NCBI GenBank assembly: GCA_024760905.1
Contig: CM045750.1
Location: forward strand, 18,345,919-18,409,918
Source: Plotosus lineatus
Lineage: Eukaryota; Chordata; Actinopteri; Siluriformes; Plotosidae
Reading direction: 5' to 3'
Length of the DNA: 64,000 bases
Shown one piece after another: positions 47,643 through 64,000 of this stretch. The notes below the pieces were generated by a model. That model was not told the origin of the DNA. It saw only the letters and a list, made by a program, of their open reading frames with translations, and did no database searches. Numbering within the stretch: the first letter of the stretch is position 1; each line of letters starts with the position of its first letter. A program made the translations under genes and the position numbers.

Positions 47643-47942
47643 AGTCCTTTGGGAGTTTTTAAACCCGAGCCATAGTGGCTCATCAGGCCGGTACTTATCC
47701 ACGGTTTGCATGGCGTGAAGCGACTGGGAGTTCAACTCCTTCTGGATCGGACACTAGTCCATTGCAGGTTACCTTCCCAGTATATTTTTACTGGTACCCA
47801 TTTGTACTGGTGGGTGAACAGAGGCACACTTGTGGTTGAGACCTTGCCCAGAGGTCTTAGCACGGTGGGGTCTAACTCGGATTTGAACACACAATCTCCG
47901 ATCATGAACGCAGCACTCTAACCACTATGCTACTGGCCCCAC
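47643..47942 (-). mobile_element. SINE family B (full length)
   Basis: Contains gagccatagtggctcatcag, ccttcccagtatatttttac and, at its right end, the reversed tRNA-like head (accactatgctactggcccc). Confidence 0.8.
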
Positions 47943-48605
47943 TCCATGGCAATAGTAACAAGGGGAAAAAAAACCTTTTTCAGTTGACATGAGGACGAAA
48001 GATTTAGAGGAACCGGACTCTGAAGTGGAAACCCAGCCTCATTTTGGTGAACCCAGATCAATACAAATCCTGTACCAGAAATGTCCGTACAGTTTAAACA
48101 TGAAGTCCAGTTGGTTACACCACAACTTTAAGTCCTCAATTATTTTATAGTGCTGTACAGCAAACTTAAGTGTGCAAAGTGACAATAATGTAGACAAAGA
48201 CTTCGCTATAAAGACTGCATAAAGAGATACCCGAAAGCAATGCAGGTTGATGGAAACTACTGGCACTGGAGCGTCCTGCATGGCAATGAACAATACTAAA
48301 TGGTGTTGAACCAGTTAAAGCACCAGACTGACGAGGTGCCAGCTAAACTCAGTCCACATTATCTCCTTTCATGTCAAATGCAATAGACAGCCTTCATCGA
48401 TAGGCTAAGGTAGAAGAGGGCGAGTGAGAGAGAGAGAGAGAGAGAGAGAGATGGAATAAAAGAACACAAGCGACTGACTCCACCAGCTCTTCACAAATGG
48501 ACTGAATTAAAGGGAGGATTTGTGTGAAAATGATACCGTGTTTGTTTTGGAGATAAAGCCTAATTACACAGCTAGACCTTTGCACTCTTAAACCCCCCTC
48601 ACACC
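47943..48605. other. Intergenic sequence, nothing recognised
   Basis: A GA run lies at 48425-48452. The stretch 47990-48290 has the look of non-repetitive or low-copy DNA, but no gene was found. Confidence 0.3.
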
Positions 48606-48856
48606 CCCATAGTAGGCCTCTGTCAGTCCCGAAGGACTATGGCTGCACTCTGGCTGGTATCACTCTCCAGTGTGCAGAGCCTAGGTAGGGACTAATAGAG
48701 GACAAGCTGTTACTCAAGCAGCAAGTCCCCCCTCTTGGCACCACTGGAAGGATCCAATGGAAGGGCAAGTGCCGATATGACTGGGTCTCAGTGCCACTGC
48801 AGGAGTTGCCAAAACGTTACTGTGAATGAACTGCCTCAGGAGACTCCGACTCCCTA
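48606..48856. other. Unclassified block fused to SINE A
   Basis: Moderately GC-rich (cctctgtcagtcccgaagga ... gaagggcaagtgccgatatg) and joined directly to the body of a headward SINE A fragment. Possibly part of a composite element. Confidence 0.3.
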
Positions 48857-49068
48857 TTAGAAACATGCTGATGGCTTTGCAGCTACTCTTGACGAAAGCC
48901 AGCAATGGTTCTTTTACATGAACCTCGCACCATAGACAGTGAAAGACATGGCTGACCTTTGATAACCCACTAGGCGGGATGGTCTCAACCTTGTGGAAAG
49001 TGGGACTCGAACCCCCAACCTTAGGATCAGCAATCCTGCGCCCTATACCAATAGACCACCACTGACCC
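48857..49068 (-). mobile_element. SINE family A lacking its 3' tail
   Basis: Right end contains the tRNA-like head (reversed), the left end stops at tagaaacatgctgatgg; the LINE-like tail is absent. Confidence 0.8.
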
Positions 49069-50269
49069 CCCCTCTTCCATACACCCCTCAGTAGAGACTC
49101 CTTGACACATATGACCCACACACAGAATGAACAGCTATTAGTTCCCTTATCCAAGATATATGGTGCTGTTTTCTTGTCAGAATTCGAGTGCATAGCGGAT
49201 GTAATCCTCTTGCCTTCACAGATTTATTTCACTCTTTTCCAAACAAAAATATGCACGCACACACACACACACACACACACTCTATTTTCCTTTCCATCTC
49301 ATAGGTCAGTTTGACACATATTCCCTTAATCTTTCTCCTCGCTCTCTGAAAAGGAACCCATGTGAAAGTAATTTCATATCACATTGGTACGCCCGAAGGA
49401 AAGCGCGAACTACCCTCTTCTACTCAGGGTTGCAAGCTGAGAGACATTCATTATTGTTTAGTGTTGACACGCAGCCATGGTTGGTGCTCTCTGGAATTCA
49501 TGTTTTTCTGTGGGAGTATTGATGAGGTAACAGGTTAATTCATCAGAACGTGTTATTGAACAGCTACATTTTCATTACTGGTGTAAACTGAAAGAAAAGC
49601 GTCTCCCATCTAAGTGTGGAATTACTACATGGATGAATCAATTTAATAACTCACTGTGAGATCGTCTGTAGTGTTGGCTATCCTGACCATGCAAAACCTT
49701 CTTACTGTAATGTCACAGTATTTAAATTGAAAAGCCCTAATGATATATTTTACTTGCGTGTGAGGGGGTCAAGTTAAAGGAAAAGAAAACATTTTGCACA
49801 AACTACAGGAGAGATCACTATTTCATTTTCTAGAACCAGAAAACTCTTCTGGCCAGCTCTATTATATATTTGAGCTGATAGCTGATATTAGCTACAACTG
49901 TAATTGGTATAAAAGTATAAAAGGAAATACTTTGAGTCACTATTCAGGCATCTTCAGCATGCTCTGCACAACTTTCAATGTACTGTAAACTGGCCTGTGA
50001 TGACGCTGTAAGCTTCAGGTGTAAAACTCAAGACTCGTGGTCCTATTCTGGCCCGCCACCTTATTTTATGTGTCCTACAAGAGCTTTCAGAGAATATGAT
50101 TATCATGTATTCTTGGCATCAACCATTACCATGAAACCGAATTTATCATCTTTCCACTAGGTGGCAGCAACCTATTTCAAGTAAACAGTCATTCATTACT
50201 CAAGAAGGATTACATGCTAGCTTGTCACTGTTGAGCATTGTCAGGAAATGCAAGCCAAGGTTAAATGCC

Positions 50270-50271
<2 letters not shown>
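49069..50271. other. Intergenic sequence, nothing recognised
   Basis: CA run at 49255-49280. No gene seen. Confidence 0.3.

Positions 50272-50350
<79 letters not shown>
50272..50350. repeat. (TA)n microsatellite, about 39 units
   Basis: Uninterrupted alternating TA for 79 bases, followed by a T run. Confidence 0.95.
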
Positions 50351-50358
<8 letters not shown>

Positions 50359-50571
50359 TTTTGCCAAGTGGTTTCAGGGTTGCCTTTTAAGAATAGATTT
50401 TCAGTGCTAATTCGGCCCTCAATCAACTTTATATTTAGTCATGTGGATGTGAGTGAAAATTAGTTCCTTAGCTGTAAACATTTTATCTCACAACATGCAC
50501 AAATTATTAGGTATGCACTTTTGATCAGAAACCTGTGGAAGGAAATATTTTAGTTGGTGCATTTATATGCA

Positions 50572-50712
50572 ATTATGTGCAAGGCACACAACTCCCAACA
50601 GCTCTCCGGGCATCCCACTGCATGGAACCCACTGCTCCGAATGTGTATATGCTCAGTGTTTGTGTGCTTACTTTGGATGGGTTAAATACAGAGACAATAA
50701 TTTCCCTTGTGG
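50572..50712 (+). mobile_element. SINE family M, 3' half
   Basis: ggcatcccactgcatggaac, ggatgggttaaatacagaga. Confidence 0.6.
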
Positions 50713-50755
50713 GATTAAAACAGTATAGCAAAAAAAATATATAGTATATATACAT

Positions 50756-51200
50756 ACAGTGATCCTTCGCTACTTCGTGGTTCAGTTTCTGCGGTTTCAG
50801 TGCATCCCAGGTGTTTCAAAAATATTAATCGAAAAATAAAAAAGTAAGAAAAAATGGGGGGAAAAGTGAAGGAAAATGCTGCAAAACAAGGTCAATTATG
50901 CAAAAAAGCCTCAAACAAAAAAGTAACCCAACAAAACTACTTACATTTTTATGTGAGCTGCACATCTGTATGTGTGTGGATTTATATTTTTTTTACATAC
51001 TATGCATTATTTTTGAATGTTTAATTGTTATTGTATAAATGTATAATCATTTATAGCGTTGAATATGTATTTATTGATATTATATACACATATACATGTA
51101 TGTATATGGCAGTCAGGAGAGTCGATCCTAATTCGTGAAAATAGGTGGTCGGGGATAGGGGTCTTGGTCCTCATTAAATGCGGAAAATGAGGGATCCCTG
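50756..51200 (+). mobile_element. Tigger-like MITE, family E, TA-flanked
   Basis: Ends cagtgatccttcgctac and atgagggatccctg, TA on both sides; no coding content. Confidence 0.8.
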
Positions 51201-51226
51201 TATATACCCATACATAGAATAGAACA

Positions 51227-51567
51227 GCATGGTGGCGTTGTGGTTAACACAGTAAGAAAGTCCTGGGTTTGAGTCCCAGGCTCAGCGAGGGTGTTTCTGT
51301 GTGAAGTATTCATGTTCTCCCTATGCTTGTGTGGGTTTCCTCCAGGTACTCCAGTTTCCTCCCACAGTATAAGGCTGAGGCTACCTGAATATTCAAACTT
51401 GCCCCTAGATATGAGAGTGAGTGTGAATAGTTGTATGTGTTGGTCCAGATGTTATGGTCTGGCCAGCTGTTCAGGATGTACCCTGCCTTTGCCCATAATT
51501 GGCTGAAATAGGCTCTAGCCTCTCTAGAACCCCACTAGGATTAATTGGTTCGACAAATAGAATGAGT
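51227..51567 (+). mobile_element. Repeat family C, host of a SINE A insertion
   Basis: cctgggtttgagtcccaggc, gtgtgggtttcctccaggta, ggccagctgttcaggatgta, then the family tail attggttcgacaaatag, where SINE A has inserted. Confidence 0.7.
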
Positions 51568-51927
51568 CTGTCCATCTGTCTTCCTTTCGGCTTTTCCCCC
51601 TTTACTCGGGAGTTGCCACAGCGAATCATCTGATTTGCACATTTGATTTGGCAGAGATTTTTACATCGGGTGCCCTTCCTGTCACAACCCTTTTAGCAAG
51701 GGACAGAAACACGCTGACGACTTTGCAGCTACTCTTTACGAAAGTCAGCAATGGTTCTTTTACATGCCTCTCATCATAGACAGTGGGAGACGTGGCCCGC
51801 CTTTGATCACCCAGTTAGCTGCACTGGGTGGGACAGTGACAACCTTGTGGAGAGTGGGACTCGAACCCCCAACATGTGGATCAGCAATCCAGTGCCCTAT
51901 ACCACTGCCCCAACAAATAGAATGAGT
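51553..51927 (-). mobile_element. SINE family A, minus strand, with perfect 15-bp TSD
   Basis: acaaatagaatgagt flanks it at 51553-51567 and 51913-51927. Full length, with a tRNA-like head and LINE-like tail. Confidence 0.9.
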
Positions 51928-52139
51928 GATGGCCTTAAATCATTAAATTTAGTCAAATCCTGGCCATTGGTGAGGTAATCATTGTATAACAAAAACACAT
52001 CTCACATTTTTGTGCAAATCTGAGATTAGCATGGCACCTGTTACACTTGCAACTAGTGATAGTTATCCTAGTTTGAGACAACATTATTAGTCATAGTGGA
52101 TAAAAATTTATGTCTGGTTACAATTCTCAGGAATACCCC

Positions 52140-52496
52140 TAGGTTGTATTTTGGGCATTGCTCTAATTACTAATGACAGAAGCCCCAGACGGCTCCTCTT
52201 AATGTGTTTATTTGGACAGGGACAGAAAAGAGAAAATGCATGAAGAGCTGCAGGCAGTGAACAAGAGACACAAGATCATATTTCTTTAAAATCCCTCTCC
52301 AGCATGCTTTTTCCTTAAGGGGTGGAGTTTTTACTCTGACTTATTTTGATTGGCTCACCGAATACCCCCTCAGATTAACGTGCCAGCCTCGGAGTTTTAC
52401 ATTTCCACTCTGAGCAAAGTTTGAGGAGCATGGAGTCAGAGTCTGTGTGTGAGTGAGTAATGCATTTGGATAGTGTTCCATGAACGCATTAGATAT

Positions 52497-52530
<34 letters not shown>

Positions 52531-52948
52531 TAATGTACCGTGTCTAATTTTTGTTTTTTAATATTAAGTATATATTTGCAATCTTTTTTTTTTTTTTAGC
52601 AAATACTGTATATATTTTTAATATTCATGAGAGAAAGCTAGATCATACATTTTTAAGACAATATTTGAATTAAAAAACAGAAATGCTGAAATTAGTCATT
52701 ATATCACGTCTTAAGTTGGAGGAAAATTATTTTTTTTTATGTGTACAGGAATGTAACATGATAGCTTTAAATCTATAGAAATAAAACAGATCGAAAGATA
52801 GAGAACAAAAATAATAAAGTAAAACAGCTGTCAGTGGCTGCTTAATTTTTTCAAGCTGAATTTTTTTGGTTGTTTTTTTTTTCCTTTTTTTTTTTGCACA
52901 CTGGAATACTTATCTGAAGACTAACATTTTCAAAGCTCTCAAACAACC
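52140..52948 (+). promoter_or_regulatory. Upstream region of PCDH12
   Basis: A repeat-poor block at about 52190-52470 contains an inverted CCAAT box (gattggct, 52348-52355) and a CACCC-type box on the minus strand (ggggtggag, about 52320). It is followed by T-rich low-complexity sequence (52500-52525, 52584-52599, 52866-52897) up to the start codon. The promoter role is inferred from position and motifs only. Confidence 0.25.
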
Positions 52949-59156
<6,208 letters not shown>

Positions 59157-59414
59157 GTTAGCTTCATTAATGTATTATACAGTACTGTGGGTTATGATCG
59201 CATGTTTAGGTCAGATTTGTGATTGCATGCACACTGAATACTATTCATTGGATATGATGTTTAAATACATTTATTTAATAAGATTTTTAACATGAAAACT
59301 TTAAAGTACGAACTGAGACATAGGAAACATGTCATGGCAGTAACAGCATGAGCTTAAATAGAGTCATTGGCATGAAATTTAATTTACACATGACAAACAT
59401 TTCAGTAAATTCAA

Positions 59415-59740
59415 TTTCATGGGGGCGGGACTTCCACCTCACATCAACAAGGGCATAGGTTCAAATCCCAGGCTTTGGCATTTCTATGTGGAATTTGCAT
59501 GCCCTTCCTGTGCTTGCATGGACTTCCTCCAGGTACTCCGGTTTACTCACACAGTCCAAACACATTCACATTTGGCTATCTGGCTGTTTTTATTTATTTA
59601 TTATTTATTTATTTTTTAAAATTGCCTCTAGGTTTTAGTGTGAGTGTGAATAGTTATGCGTGTTGACCTCTGATGATCTGGCGAGCTGTTCAGGGTGGAT
59701 CCCACCTTCGTCCTCCTTTACTGACCAGTGATAGCACTGT
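59415..59740 (+). mobile_element. Repeat family C copy in PCDH12 intron 3
   Basis: ccacctcacatcaacaaggg, gcttgcatggacttcctcca, tctggcgagctgttcagggt. Confidence 0.65.
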
Positions 59741-60091
59741 GGTTCTCAAACAGTGATTGGACTTTTATGTACAGTATCGCAGTATATATATATATATTTT
59801 TAAACCTGTTCTCTCAAGCCTGCTCAACTCTTCAGCCTGCCATGAATTGACTCAGTTGGTAAGGAATGGAAATCAGATAGTAGACGTCCTCCAGGGCATG
59901 AATCAAGACCTACTCGCCTACGAGTGTTGAAGTCACCTATCCATGAGTTATGCTTCAACCAGAACCCTATAATTCTCCAAAACTGACAATGGGGTGTAGA
60001 GGGTTCACTCCCAGAGGTGCAGTAACTGAACTGTAAACAGAAACCAGCAAGCTTTCAGTTTATTTTTCACAAATGTCAGGTTTAACCCGAG

Positions 60092-60148
<57 letters not shown>

Positions 60149-60387
60149 GCGCATGCATTAATATAAGAATTTATAATCAGTCCACAAAATCAACAAAGAC
60201 CCAAAGCAGGAAACATGATATTTCATTAAAAATCATTAAAAATGTTTTCCATGATATTTAATATTAAAATCCATTTCAAGTTCTCTAAATTCTTGACTTA
60301 ATATTGAAAATTAATACCCTATAACTTTAGCAAGGTTGATGAACACCCATAGCATTTTGCTAATTTAAGTTTTCATCCTACTTTATT
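59741..60387. other. PCDH12 intron 3 sequence
   Basis: Contains a (TA)n short run at 59785-59797 and a (CA)n microsatellite at 60096-60147. No exon. Confidence 0.35.
60096..60147. repeat. (CA)n microsatellite, about 25 units
   Basis: Uninterrupted CA run. Confidence 0.95.
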
Positions 60388-60730
60388 TGGGCAGCGAGGT
60401 GCTGTAGTGGTGAGTATGTCCGTTTTACCGTAAGGTCTTGTGTTTGAGTCTCTGGCGAGGGCGTTTCTGTGTGAAATTTTTGCATGTCCTCCCTGTCCTT
60501 GCATGGGCTTCCTTTGAATGCACTGGTTTCCTCCCACTGCCCAAATACATGCACATTAGGCTCACTGGCTGTTTCAAATTGCCCCTAGGTTTGAATGCAA
60601 GTGCTAATGGCTGTGTGTGTGTTGGCCCTATGATGATCTGGCAGGGTTTACCCCACCTTTACCCAGTGTTGGCTGAAAATGACTCCAGCCTCCCCGTGAC
60701 CTTTGTGGTTAAGTGGTTCGGCAAGTGAGT
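60388..60730 (+). mobile_element. Repeat family C copy
   Basis: gcagcgaggtgctgtagtgg head through tgatgatctggcagggttta to the tail with ggttcggcaagtgagt. Confidence 0.7.
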
Positions 60731-60944
60731 CAATACTGTAATACCGTATTTTCAGGTCTTCATTTTACAACATCTGGGATCATACATGGATCAGTTTATT
60801 ATAATTTAATATAAAATATTTGTATGGGGAACAAAATCCTGTGTTAATGTTAATATATTTTTCTCTAAAGGATGCATGTAGATTGAGATACATTAATTTA
60901 AATGCCCTTCTTGCATTCTTTCATATTATTTGTCCCTCACTTAC

Positions 60945-61220
60945 TCATTTGGAGTTTTAGGGAGGCTGAGGCTTATCTTAGCCATTACGGGTGAAGGTGG
61001 GTATACACTAAACAGCATGCCAAACCTTGACAGGGCAACATGCACAACCGTTCGCACTTTCAATCCTAGGGGCAATTTGGAACAGCCAGTAAGCCTACTG
61101 TGCAGGTCTTTGGATCTTTGGTTGGAGGAAACTGAAATACATGTAGAAAACCAATATAAGCGCTAGAACATGCAAACGCCACACAGAAACACCCCTGCTG
61201 AGCCCGGGACCTTCTTGTCC
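60945..61220 (-). mobile_element. Repeat family C copy, minus strand
   Basis: ggggcaatttggaacagcca, gcaaacgccacacagaaaca, gagcccgggaccttcttgt. Confidence 0.7.
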
Positions 61221-61550
61221 TAAAATATATTTTTGTGTATGTGATGTATACATTGCTGATAATACACACAGTAGGTTATAGGACTGCTTGGTTTTTGCTT
61301 TTGTTTTGTGTTGTATATGTAGGAATGGGGCTTCCTTCCATGTATTGTTCTGAATTTTCTCACCTTCTGACTATACCACTGCCTCAGTTCCTTCAAATTA
61401 AAAGCTTAGTGTTTTTTTTTTTTATTTATTTTTGTTTTTTTTTTAAACCTTCCAGACTTTAAAAGTCTTTATGTTGAGGGAAGGGAACCTTATCTGTTGG
61501 CTGAGGCTTTCCAAAAGATGTCTGATTGTTTTAGGGATATAAAACCCAGG
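61221..61550. other. PCDH12 intron 3 sequence, nothing recognised
   Basis: T-rich; no exon. Confidence 0.3.
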
Positions 61551-61620
61551 AGTGTGTGAGTGTGTGTGAGTGTGTGTGAGTGTGTGTGAGTGTGTGTGAG
61601 TGTGTGTGAGTGTGTGTGTT
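61551..61620 (+). repeat. 10-bp minisatellite
   Basis: Unit tgtgtgtgag repeated about six times in register. Confidence 0.9.
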
Positions 61621-61867
61621 TGTGCATAGCAGAGTTGAGTCAGCTTTCCTCAAGGATATCACTATTAACAGGGTTCACTCACGATGACTAACAGTGATAG
61701 TGACTCTCATCTTTAAAGCGTGTTTAGTAGAGCATACAAAAGTCATCGTTCACTTGTCCTAAGGCTGCTCTTATTCTTAGAGTTTCTATTACACATTAAT
61801 ACACAATGGAATGGAGAACTAAAGGGCACTGTGTGTGTGAAACACTTTCTATAAAATTATATATATC

Positions 61868-62083
61868 TCACTGGGTTATCAAAGGCAGGCCATGTCTCTT
61901 ACTGTCTATGGTGAGAGGTTCATGTAAAAGAACCATTGCTGACTTTCGTAAAGAGGAGTTGCAAAGCCATCAGCGTGTTTCTGCCCCATGCTAAAAGGTT
62001 GTGTCAGGAAGGGCATCCGACGTAAAAACCTCTGCCAAATCAAACATGCAAATCATTCACTGTGGCGACCCCTGAGAAAGGAA
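61868..62083 (+). mobile_element. SINE family A, 5'-truncated
   Basis: Begins ctgggttatcaaaggcaggc and ends near the gtggcgacccctgagaaagg tail, directly abutting a (TA)n tract. Confidence 0.8.
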
Positions 62084-62084
62084 A

Positions 62085-62094
<10 letters not shown>

Positions 62095-62146
<52 letters not shown>

Positions 62147-62292
62147 TATATATTGTGTATATATATATATATATATTGTGTGTATATATATATATATTGT
62201 GTGTATATATATATATATATTGTGTGTATATATATATATATATATATTGTGTGTATATAATATATATATTGTGTGTATATAATATATGTATT

Positions 62293-62348
<56 letters not shown>
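62095..62348. repeat. Complex (TA)n/TGTG tract
   Basis: About 250 bases of alternating TA punctuated at intervals by ttgtgtgta, so TA blocks alternate with short TG islets. Confidence 0.9.
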
Positions 62349-62351
<3 letters not shown>

Positions 62352-62650
62352 GAGTACATTAGAGAGACAGCACATGTAAGAGGTTTTGGAGACAAAGTCA
62401 GAGAGGCTAGATTGAGATGGTTTGGACATGTACAGAGGAGGGATAGTGAGTATATTGGTAGTAGGATGCTGAGGTTGGCCCTACCAGGCAGAAGGCCTAG
62501 AGGAAGACCAAAGAGACGATTCATGGACGTGGTAAAGGAGGACATGAAGGTAGTTGGAGTAAGAGTAGAAGATGCAGAGGACAGAGTGAGATGGAGGCAA
62601 ATGATTTGCTGTGGCGACCCCTGAAGGGAACAGCTGAAAGGCAAAGAAGA
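62349..62650 (+). mobile_element. RTE-like LINE 3' fragment
   Basis: Encodes [40 protein letters not shown] and ends ICCGDP, then ctgtggcgacccctgaaggg and an aagaagaaag end. Flanked by TA repeats on both sides. Confidence 0.85.
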
Positions 62651-62656
62651 AAGATG

Positions 62657-62692
<36 letters not shown>

Positions 62693-62884
62693 GTATGTGT
62701 GTGTGTATGTGTATGTGTGAATGCAAGTGTCAGTTTACACATCTCTGAACTGAATCAGTCTGTGGTGTCACCGTCTCCCCCTCAAGAATTTTATTCCTCA
62801 CTCTCTTTCACAGTAACAGATGAGCTTTTCAGAGATGTTACACAATAGTATGTTGAACGCACTCGTTTGATGAATATTACTCGG

Positions 62885-63125
62885 GATTCAAGGATTCTAA
62901 AGCCTATTTCAGCCAATATGAAGGTGGAGTACACTCAAAAACCCTTGCCAGACCATCACACCGAGACCAACAAACCCAACTCTTAACACTCAATTTCAAA
63001 CATGGGGCCAATGGAGTAGCTAATTAGCCTAAAGTACATGTCTCTTGGAGGACACCAGAGTATCCAGAGGAAACCCAGACATGCATGGTCGGAACATGCA
63101 AATTCCACAAAAAAACGCAGTCTCC
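62885..63125 (-). mobile_element. Repeat family C copy, minus strand
   Basis: ctaattagcctaaagtacat, atccagaggaaacccagaca. Confidence 0.6.
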
Positions 63126-63297
63126 AGTTTTCTCTTATGTGACATGTGTTTTGTCTGATTATTAATAAGAAAGCAGGGAATAAAGGGACAGCGAGAGAAT
63201 GACTGTCTATAACGGTTATTGTAGTAGGAACTAACTTGATTTGTAGATGTTATACAACCATAAATAGCAATTTCTGGCTAATTGTTGCATAATGCCA

Positions 63298-63625
63298 GAG
63301 GCAGCATAGTGGTGTAGTGGTTAGCACCTCCACCTCACAGCAAAGAGGGTTCTGGGTTCGAATCCTGAGATTGGCAACGGCCATCCTGTGCCTGCATTGG
63401 TTTTCTCCAACAATGAGAATATGTACATATTAATCTAATCTGCTCTTCAAAATTTCCCGTAGGAGTGAGGTGTGTGTGTGTGTGTGTGTGTCTTGGCGTT
63501 GGCTCTGTGATAGATCTGAGAGCTGTTCATGATGTTCCGTACCTTTGAACAGAGTCAACCGGGACAGGCTTCAGCCTCCCTGCGACAATAGTAGGATTAA
63601 GCAGTTCAGCAGGTGGAAGGATGAA
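63298..63625 (+). mobile_element. Repeat family C copy (well preserved head)
   Basis: ggcagcatagtggtgtagtg, gttagcacctccacctcaca and ggttcgaatcctg give a tRNA-like head; the tail has attaagcagttcagcagg. Confidence 0.7.
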
Positions 63626-64000
63626 AGAATAATGTCAGTGAAATTAACTGTAGTCTTTAGAGTTAAATATGATTAACCTTCCTCTCAAGTCTAAACCCAT
63701 CCCACATAGAACATAGTTTCAAGTATAAGATCATAGCATGTGACTCAGTTTGGAAATTACGTCTTGTAAATGTAGTGCTAGAAATATAAAGAAAGAAGTG
63801 TTTGATACCCTATTACAGCTTTCTTACAGTGCAGTAGTGACTCGGCTCTTGGGGCAGGACGGGCAGAACCAAACAATATAAAGTACTGGACAGTGAATCA
63901 TCCATTCTTTTAAGTGAATGATGTTAAAACCTGCTTGTCTTTCTCCATGTTACTCAATAGCAAGGTGACGTATTCTTCAGCTTATTTTAGCTTGAGAGTC
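63626..64000. other. PCDH12 intron 3 sequence to window end
   Basis: No exon or classified repeat. The PCDH12 terminal exon was searched for here and not found. Confidence 0.35.

Noticed and set aside
50248..50463. Open frames made of repeated Tyr-Ile at 50248-50463 and 62040-62429
   Set aside because: They are translations of (TA)n microsatellites.
27746..52948. MGAT4B or SQSTM1 expected after LTC4S from human synteny
   Set aside because: No exon with recognisable similarity to either was found in the 25-kb interval on either strand.
59157..64000. Search for PCDH12 last exon
   Set aside because: None of the open stretches matches the expected C-terminal sequence.

Overview
This is a segment of vertebrate nuclear genome, almost certainly a ray-finned (teleost) fish. 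Three intron-containing vertebrate genes lie in the same orientation, with canonical GT-AG introns and diverged fish-like proteins. The spaces between them are packed with repeats typical of fish genomes: tRNA-headed SINEs, non-LTR retrotransposon pieces, many short terminal-inverted-repeat elements flanked by TA, and long (CA)n/(TA)n runs. I cannot name the species. There are no prokaryotic genes, CRISPR arrays or operons, and I found no credible undescribed biological system.

Layout. 1-9775: apparently intron 1 of a mastermind-like 1 gene (MAML1), whose first exon lies upstream of the window. 9776-18005: MAML1 coding exons 2-5, followed by a 3' UTR of about 1.5 kb. 18.0-24.3 kb: intergenic, with SINEs and a TA-flanked DNA element inside a SINE. 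24355-27745: complete five-exon leukotriene C4 synthase gene (LTC4S), 153 codons. 27.8-52.9 kb: a 25-kb gene-free, repeat-dominated interval, including a broken CR1/Rex1-like LINE inside a hAT-like element and an RTE-like LINE fragment inside a Tigger-like element. 52949-59156: the first three exons of protocadherin 12 (PCDH12). Its final exon was not found before 64000 and is probably downstream. 59.2-64.0 kb: PCDH12 intron 3, crowded with copies of one repeat family and complex (TA)n tracts.

The three genes do not form a functional unit. MAML1 is a Notch co-activator, LTC4S a membrane eicosanoid enzyme and PCDH12 an endothelial/trophoblast-type cadherin. MAML1 next to LTC4S matches the human 5q35 order. 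PCDH12 sits on 5q31 in human, so its position beside LTC4S here records a rearrangement between the lineages. The window's main interest lies in its layered repeat history, with several insertions readable to the base from target-site duplications, plus two tandem (NAGNAG) splice acceptors and some long near-palindromes.
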